Source: an uncultured Eubacteriales bacterium
GTDB taxonomy: Bacteria > Bacillota > Clostridia > UBA1381
NCBI GenBank assembly: GCA_905199755.1
Contig: CAJKHT010000001.1
Span: 47,834 to 111,833, forward strand
Reading direction: 5' to 3'
DNA length: 64,000 nt
Of the stretch, positions 61,273 through 64,000 are shown in pieces (the first letter of the stretch is position 1; every line of letters starts with the position of its first letter). The notes under the pieces are model-generated. The model had not been told where the DNA came from, made no database searches, and saw nothing but the letters and a program-made list of their open reading frames with translations. A program made the translations under genes and the position numbers.

Positions 61273-63060
61273 TTATTTCAAATTATACACTTCTGTAATC
61301 TGAACGGGAGAAAGATATTTCCCGTTTTTACCGATACCGAGAAATCCGTCATCTGTTCCCCAAGCCCAAAGCGTACCGTTCTCTTTCAGTGCCATTGCAC
61401 CTATATCACGGCTTATTACGTCCGCCACTCCGTCAAGTATCTTTACAAAGTCCGTTTCATCATTTTCTTTGCCCGTTCCGAGCTGCCCGTACTTATTATT
61501 GCCTTTTACCCACAGCGAGCCGTCATTCTTAATTGCGTAAAATGAATCGTTGCCTGCCGTAACATATTTTACATTATCGCATATTTTCTGCGGCTCGGTA
61601 ACATTAATGCCGCTGTAAGGCACCTCTTTCCCGGTTTTTTCACGGTTATAGTAATCACTGTTCCAATACCACAAATCATCATTATTATCTATAACAAAGT
61701 AGCATGCATCCTTGCAAAATATATCCTTTGCCCCGGAAAATACCTTTACCGGCTTTGACAGGTCAAGACCGTCAATCCATTCGCCGCCTTCAAATTCATA
61801 ATTTCTGCGTTCCTGCCATACATCATTTCCGTTTGTCAGAAGCAGCAGTCTGCCGCCTCGGTCACCGCTTTCTCCTAGCTCCTCCATACCGTTCGCAATT
61901 TTTTTAACGTCATCAATATCCGCTGTTGTAGATATTTCATCAGGCAGTGTATCCACGCGAACAAATACCTTGCTTATGCCGTTTCCGACAGTATAGAGCG
62001 TACCGTCGGCTTTTTCCACACGGAAAGCACCGGCTGCATTGCAATGATATATTTTCACAAAAGGCGAATTATTTTCATACGGAACATAGTTTATTACATC
62101 TCCGTCCGCATCCAGAACACGTCTGTCCGTTACCTTAAAGCCGTACAGATACGTACTGTCAATTTCACTTGTGCGCGTTTCGCCGTTCCTAACATCATCC
62201 TTATAGTACCCCTCAGAGAAAATATGACTGTTTCGTGCATAGTCCATTGAACGCACTTTGACAAGTCCGTTCAATATTCCGTCCTTATATGAGGCATACT
62301 TCTTTTCAATAAAAAGCCCCGGTGAAGAGCCGCCGCGTGTATCAACTGTTTTTTCTGAATATGATTTACCGCTTTGTACCCCGTTTTTATAATAGCCCAC
62401 GGTTATTTCATCGGTAGTATCCATGAATCCGTCGGGAACAGCTCTGTGATACACCGTTTTTCCTATACCATTTTGTTTTTTGTCAGCTGCTTCACCCGTA
62501 TAAACCGATGTTGAATATACATCGGGAGCGGATTTCAGCTCCTGCGGATTTACTGCATTTTCAAGCGCTTTATTAAGCTCTGACGCAGTAATATCTATAT
62601 ACACCATACGTTCTTCATCATTATATGTGTATGTTCCGTATTCCTGCAAATAATCGCTCTGAATAAGCGTCTCCCCGTCAACATTACATGCAGTAATCTC
62701 ATTACCGTTAAGATATGTCTTTATATCTGTTGAGTAAACATCATAAACATGCTGTCTGAACGGCACATCTGCTTTTTTTATATTAATTTCATCTTCCGAA
62801 AGACAAATTTTTTCCTCCGCATCATAATCACGCGAAATGGATAAAGTGCGTGCTTCCTCGTTCCATTCCACCTTAAAGCCGTAATTTCTTAAATCCTCTG
62901 CTTTAATATAAGTGTAATCGTTAATATTATAGGATTTAATCGGTTCCCAGTCAATGAGTGTGCCAATGTCGGTGGAAAGCACCTCACCTATCACTTCGGC
63001 ATGTGCTGCCGTACCTGTCAGCAGCGCAGCAAAAAGCATGGATAAAAAAATCTTCTTCAT
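61273..63060 (-). CDS. Secreted stalk-domain protein with MORN-like and RCC1-like repeats
   Basis: A 595-residue exported protein, signal peptide 1-21 (ending AAHAE). Copper-amine-oxidase-like stalk elements lie at about 45-75 and 105-160 (YIKAEDLRNYGFKVEWNEEART, QSDYLQEYGTYTYNDEERMVY). A MORN/toxin-immunity-like repeat region with YYKDGV or YKDGIL patterns (210-300) follows, and RCC1-like repeats fill the C-terminus (LWVKGNNKYGQLGTG, LWAWGTDDGFLGIG). No enzyme motif is present; a binding or structural surface role is likely. It follows the DUF1294 gene by 15 bases. Confidence 0.8.
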   Translation of the reverse strand: MKKIFLSMLFAALLTGTAAHAEVIGEVLSTDIGTLIDWEPIKSYNINDYTYIKAEDLRNYGFKVEWNEEARTLSISRDYDAEEKICLSEDEINIKKADVPFRQHVYDVYSTDIKTYLNGNEITACNVDGETLIQSDYLQEYGTYTYNDEERMVYIDITASELNKALENAVNPQELKSAPDVYSTSVYTGEAADKKQNGIGKTVYHRAVPDGFMDTTDEITVGYYKNGVQSGKSYSEKTVDTRGGSSPGLFIEKKYASYKDGILNGLVKVRSMDYARNSHIFSEGYYKDDVRNGETRTSEIDSTYLYGFKVTDRRVLDADGDVINYVPYENNSPFVKIYHCNAAGAFRVEKADGTLYTVGNGISKVFVRVDTLPDEISTTADIDDVKKIANGMEELGESGDRGGRLLLLTNGNDVWQERRNYEFEGGEWIDGLDLSKPVKVFSGAKDIFCKDACYFVIDNNDDLWYWNSDYYNREKTGKEVPYSGINVTEPQKICDNVKYVTAGNDSFYAIKNDGSLWVKGNNKYGQLGTGKENDETDFVKILDGVADVISRDIGAMALKENGTLWAWGTDDGFLGIGKNGKYLSPVQITEVYNLK

Positions 63061-63075
63061 ATGTGTTTTCCCTCC

Positions 63076-63540
63076 CTAAAAAAATGTCCAAAAGCCTAAA
63101 AATCCGATTAAAAAGCTATATAAAACAAGCTGTATTGCAAACAGTACGGGAACGGCTATACGGAATTTGTTATGCAGGGTTTTATGTCTGAACATATACA
63201 TTCCCAGCAATCCGCCTGCCGCGCCGCCCCATATGCACACGCGCAGAAGTCTGCGTTCCGATATGCGAGTCTGCTTTCGCTTCGCATGTTTTTTATCTTT
63301 TCCGTACAGCGTAAATGCCCGGATATTTATTATTACAATATATGCCACAGCAGCAAAAAATACAATCCTGTTTACCGATGTATTTGAGAAAAGCTTTATA
63401 ACCGTCGGCGACGACGGAATTTTTATATCCTTAAACAAATACCCTAACATTCCCGAAAGCTCGTTAATCCATTCACCAAGACGCTTTATGCCGATGTACA
63501 GTATTTGTCCCAAAGCCTGCATTATCTGATGTATATCCAA
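63076..63540 (-). CDS. DUF1294 family membrane protein
   Basis: A 154-residue membrane protein. The C-terminal half matches DUF1294: YGKDKKHAKRKQTRISERRLL, then GGAAGGLLGMYMFRHKTLHNKF and a final helix. The N-terminal 50 residues are an extra amphipathic and hydrophobic segment. The start is a TTG with GAGGA eight bases upstream. Function is unknown. It is the first gene of a pair with the RCC1-like protein. The region 63541-63660 to its right holds AT-rich promoter-like sequence and no gene. Confidence 0.8.
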   Translation of the reverse strand: MDIHQIMQALGQILYIGIKRLGEWINELSGMLGYLFKDIKIPSSPTVIKLFSNTSVNRIVFFAAVAYIVIINIRAFTLYGKDKKHAKRKQTRISERRLLRVCIWGGAAGGLLGMYMFRHKTLHNKFRIAVPVLFAIQLVLYSFLIGFLGFWTFF

Positions 63541-63660
63541 AATAATTATCCTCTTTCACTATAATAATACTGTATAAATTATACAAATAATTTTATTATC
63601 ACCCCAAAATCCACATAAATACTGACTTTTTCACTATACATTTTTTTAAAAATCCTTTTT

Positions 63661-63682
63661 GACATACTTTTGACATACTTTT
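63661..63682. repeat. Tandem 11-bp direct repeat beside an integrase remnant
   Basis: GACATACTTTT occurs twice in perfect tandem (63661-63671, 63672-63682), immediately past the stop of the integrase-tail ORF. Its position at the end of a recombinase gene makes it a candidate part of an attachment-site region. Confidence 0.5.
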
Positions 63683-63775
63683 TTAATTCCAAACCATCTT
63701 AACCATTTCGTTAACGCTCTCATCATCTCTCATTTTATCTGCATAAATATTCATTGTCATCTGAATATTTGGCAT
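63683..63775 (-). pseudogene. Integrase C-terminal tail, 30-codon ORF
   Basis: The complement encodes MPNIQMTMNIYADKMRDDES plus ten further residues. NIxMTMxIYAD is the segment just before and including the catalytic Tyr (…YAD) at the end of phage-type tyrosine recombinases. Everything upstream of that segment is missing, so it is a remnant. Yet it has a good ribosome site (AAGGGG, nine bases before the ATG) and a consensus promoter 50 bases upstream. It may be a decayed gene or a short expressed peptide. Confidence 0.62.
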
Positions 63776-63824
63776 ATTGACTTGCCCCTTTCTCATATAA
63801 CAGGCAGCAATTATATCTGCTGCT

Positions 63825-63853
63825 ATTATAGCATTGAAATCTAAAAAAGTCAA
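63825..63853 (-). promoter_or_regulatory. Sigma-A promoter reading into the integrase-tail ORF
   Basis: On the complement, TTGACT (63853-63848), 17 bases and TATAAT (63830-63825). A 6-bp hairpin GCAGCA/TGCTGC (63804-63823) falls at the predicted 5' end of the transcript. Confidence 0.68.
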
Positions 63854-63858
63854 GAAAA

Positions 63859-64000
63859 TTATGCATTATGAAGTTGCCTCCTGTCATAAAATTCTTTCAT
63901 ATCAACATACCAGCGTCCTCCAATTTTATACCCCGGCAAATGCTGATATGATAAACCGAACGGAGAGTGATATATTATGAATATCATTGAAACAAATTGG
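63859..64000 (-). CDS. Excisionase-family DNA-binding protein (partial, C-terminal part)
   Basis: The complement from the window edge reads LSYQHLPGYKIGGRWYVDM and then KEFYDRRQLHNA before a TAA at 63859. The pattern LPxYKIGGRWYVDxxEF is the wing and recognition end of the excisionase-type HTH_17 fold, seen in Xis proteins of integrative elements. The start lies right of the window. With the integrase tail just downstream, the order xis-int fits the end of an integrative element. Confidence 0.7.
   Translation of the reverse strand, partial: QFVSMIFIIYHSPFGLSYQHLPGYKIGGRWYVDMKEFYDRRQLHNA

Overview
The window looks like a chromosomal segment of a spore-forming, moderately low-GC Firmicute of class Clostridia. 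The evidence is a complete spoIIIAA-AH operon, a spoVAC gene, a YlmC/YmxH-type sporulation gene, S-layer-homology (SLH) proteins, secreted proteins with copper-amine-oxidase-like stalk domains, YesM/YesN signalling and consensus sigma-A promoters. The many glycan-active genes (uronate isomerase, GH2, GH13, GH112, PL8, a GH109-like gene, and broken GDSL-esterase and GH30 genes) suggest a gut or plant-fibre carbohydrate specialist. Genus-level placement, for example near Monoglobus or other Oscillospirales relatives, is inference only.

Layout, left to right. 1-3.2 kb: start of ruvC, a small membrane protein, a BaiN-like flavoprotein and an AI-2E family permease. 3.3-8.2 kb: two divergent SLH proteins with strong back-to-back promoters. 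8.2-10.6 kb: a shortened glucuronate isomerase and a GDSL esterase broken by a deletion that removed the catalytic serine block. 10.7-13.5 kb: NAD synthesis unit nadB-nadC-niaR behind a consensus promoter whose -35 box lies inside a 34-bp palindrome, probably the NiaR operator. 13.5-16.1 kb: spoVAC, a mobile-looking palindromic repeat, an M18 aminopeptidase and an Asp23-like protein. 16.2-21 kb: the spoIIIA operon (AA to AH) behind a sigma-E-like promoter. 21-26.6 kb: HAD phosphatase, recD2 and two PLP enzymes. 26.7-28.8 kb: a histidine-rich P1B metal ATPase with an ArsR/SmtB-type operator. 28.8-32.7 kb: AraC regulator and divergent GH2 beta-galactosidase. 32.7-36.8 kb: prfB with its programmed +1 frameshift, YmxH-like gene, GH13 enzyme and divergent AraC regulator with 21-bp-spaced direct repeats. 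36.8-38 kb: flavodoxin and DUF3793 genes downstream of a leader with two DtxR-like boxes. 38-41.3 kb: a GH109-like oxidoreductase, its divergent AraC regulator, then a decayed AraC/GH30 locus and a second copy of the palindromic repeat. 41.3-46.6 kb: smpB, a thioesterase and a 1392-residue secreted metallophosphoesterase with a duplicated beta-sandwich-like domain.

46.9-58.4 kb is the most distinctive region: a secreted stalk-domain PL8 lyase, a cytoplasmic GH112 phosphorylase, a YesN/YesM two-component system, and a sugar-binding lipoprotein with two permeases and no ATPase. It reads as one sense, cleave, import and phosphorolyse system for a glycan that I cannot identify. The PL8 plus GH112 pairing without an unsaturated glucuronyl hydrolase is unusual.

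58.5-63.5 kb holds a deoxyinosine-glycosylase-like protein, a small membrane protein, a phosphoglucomutase, a stalk/RCC1-like secreted protein and a DUF1294 membrane protein. The right edge (63.66-64 kb) carries the end of an excisionase-like gene and a tiny integrase-tail ORF with its own promoter and ribosome site, which marks the border or relic of a mobile element.
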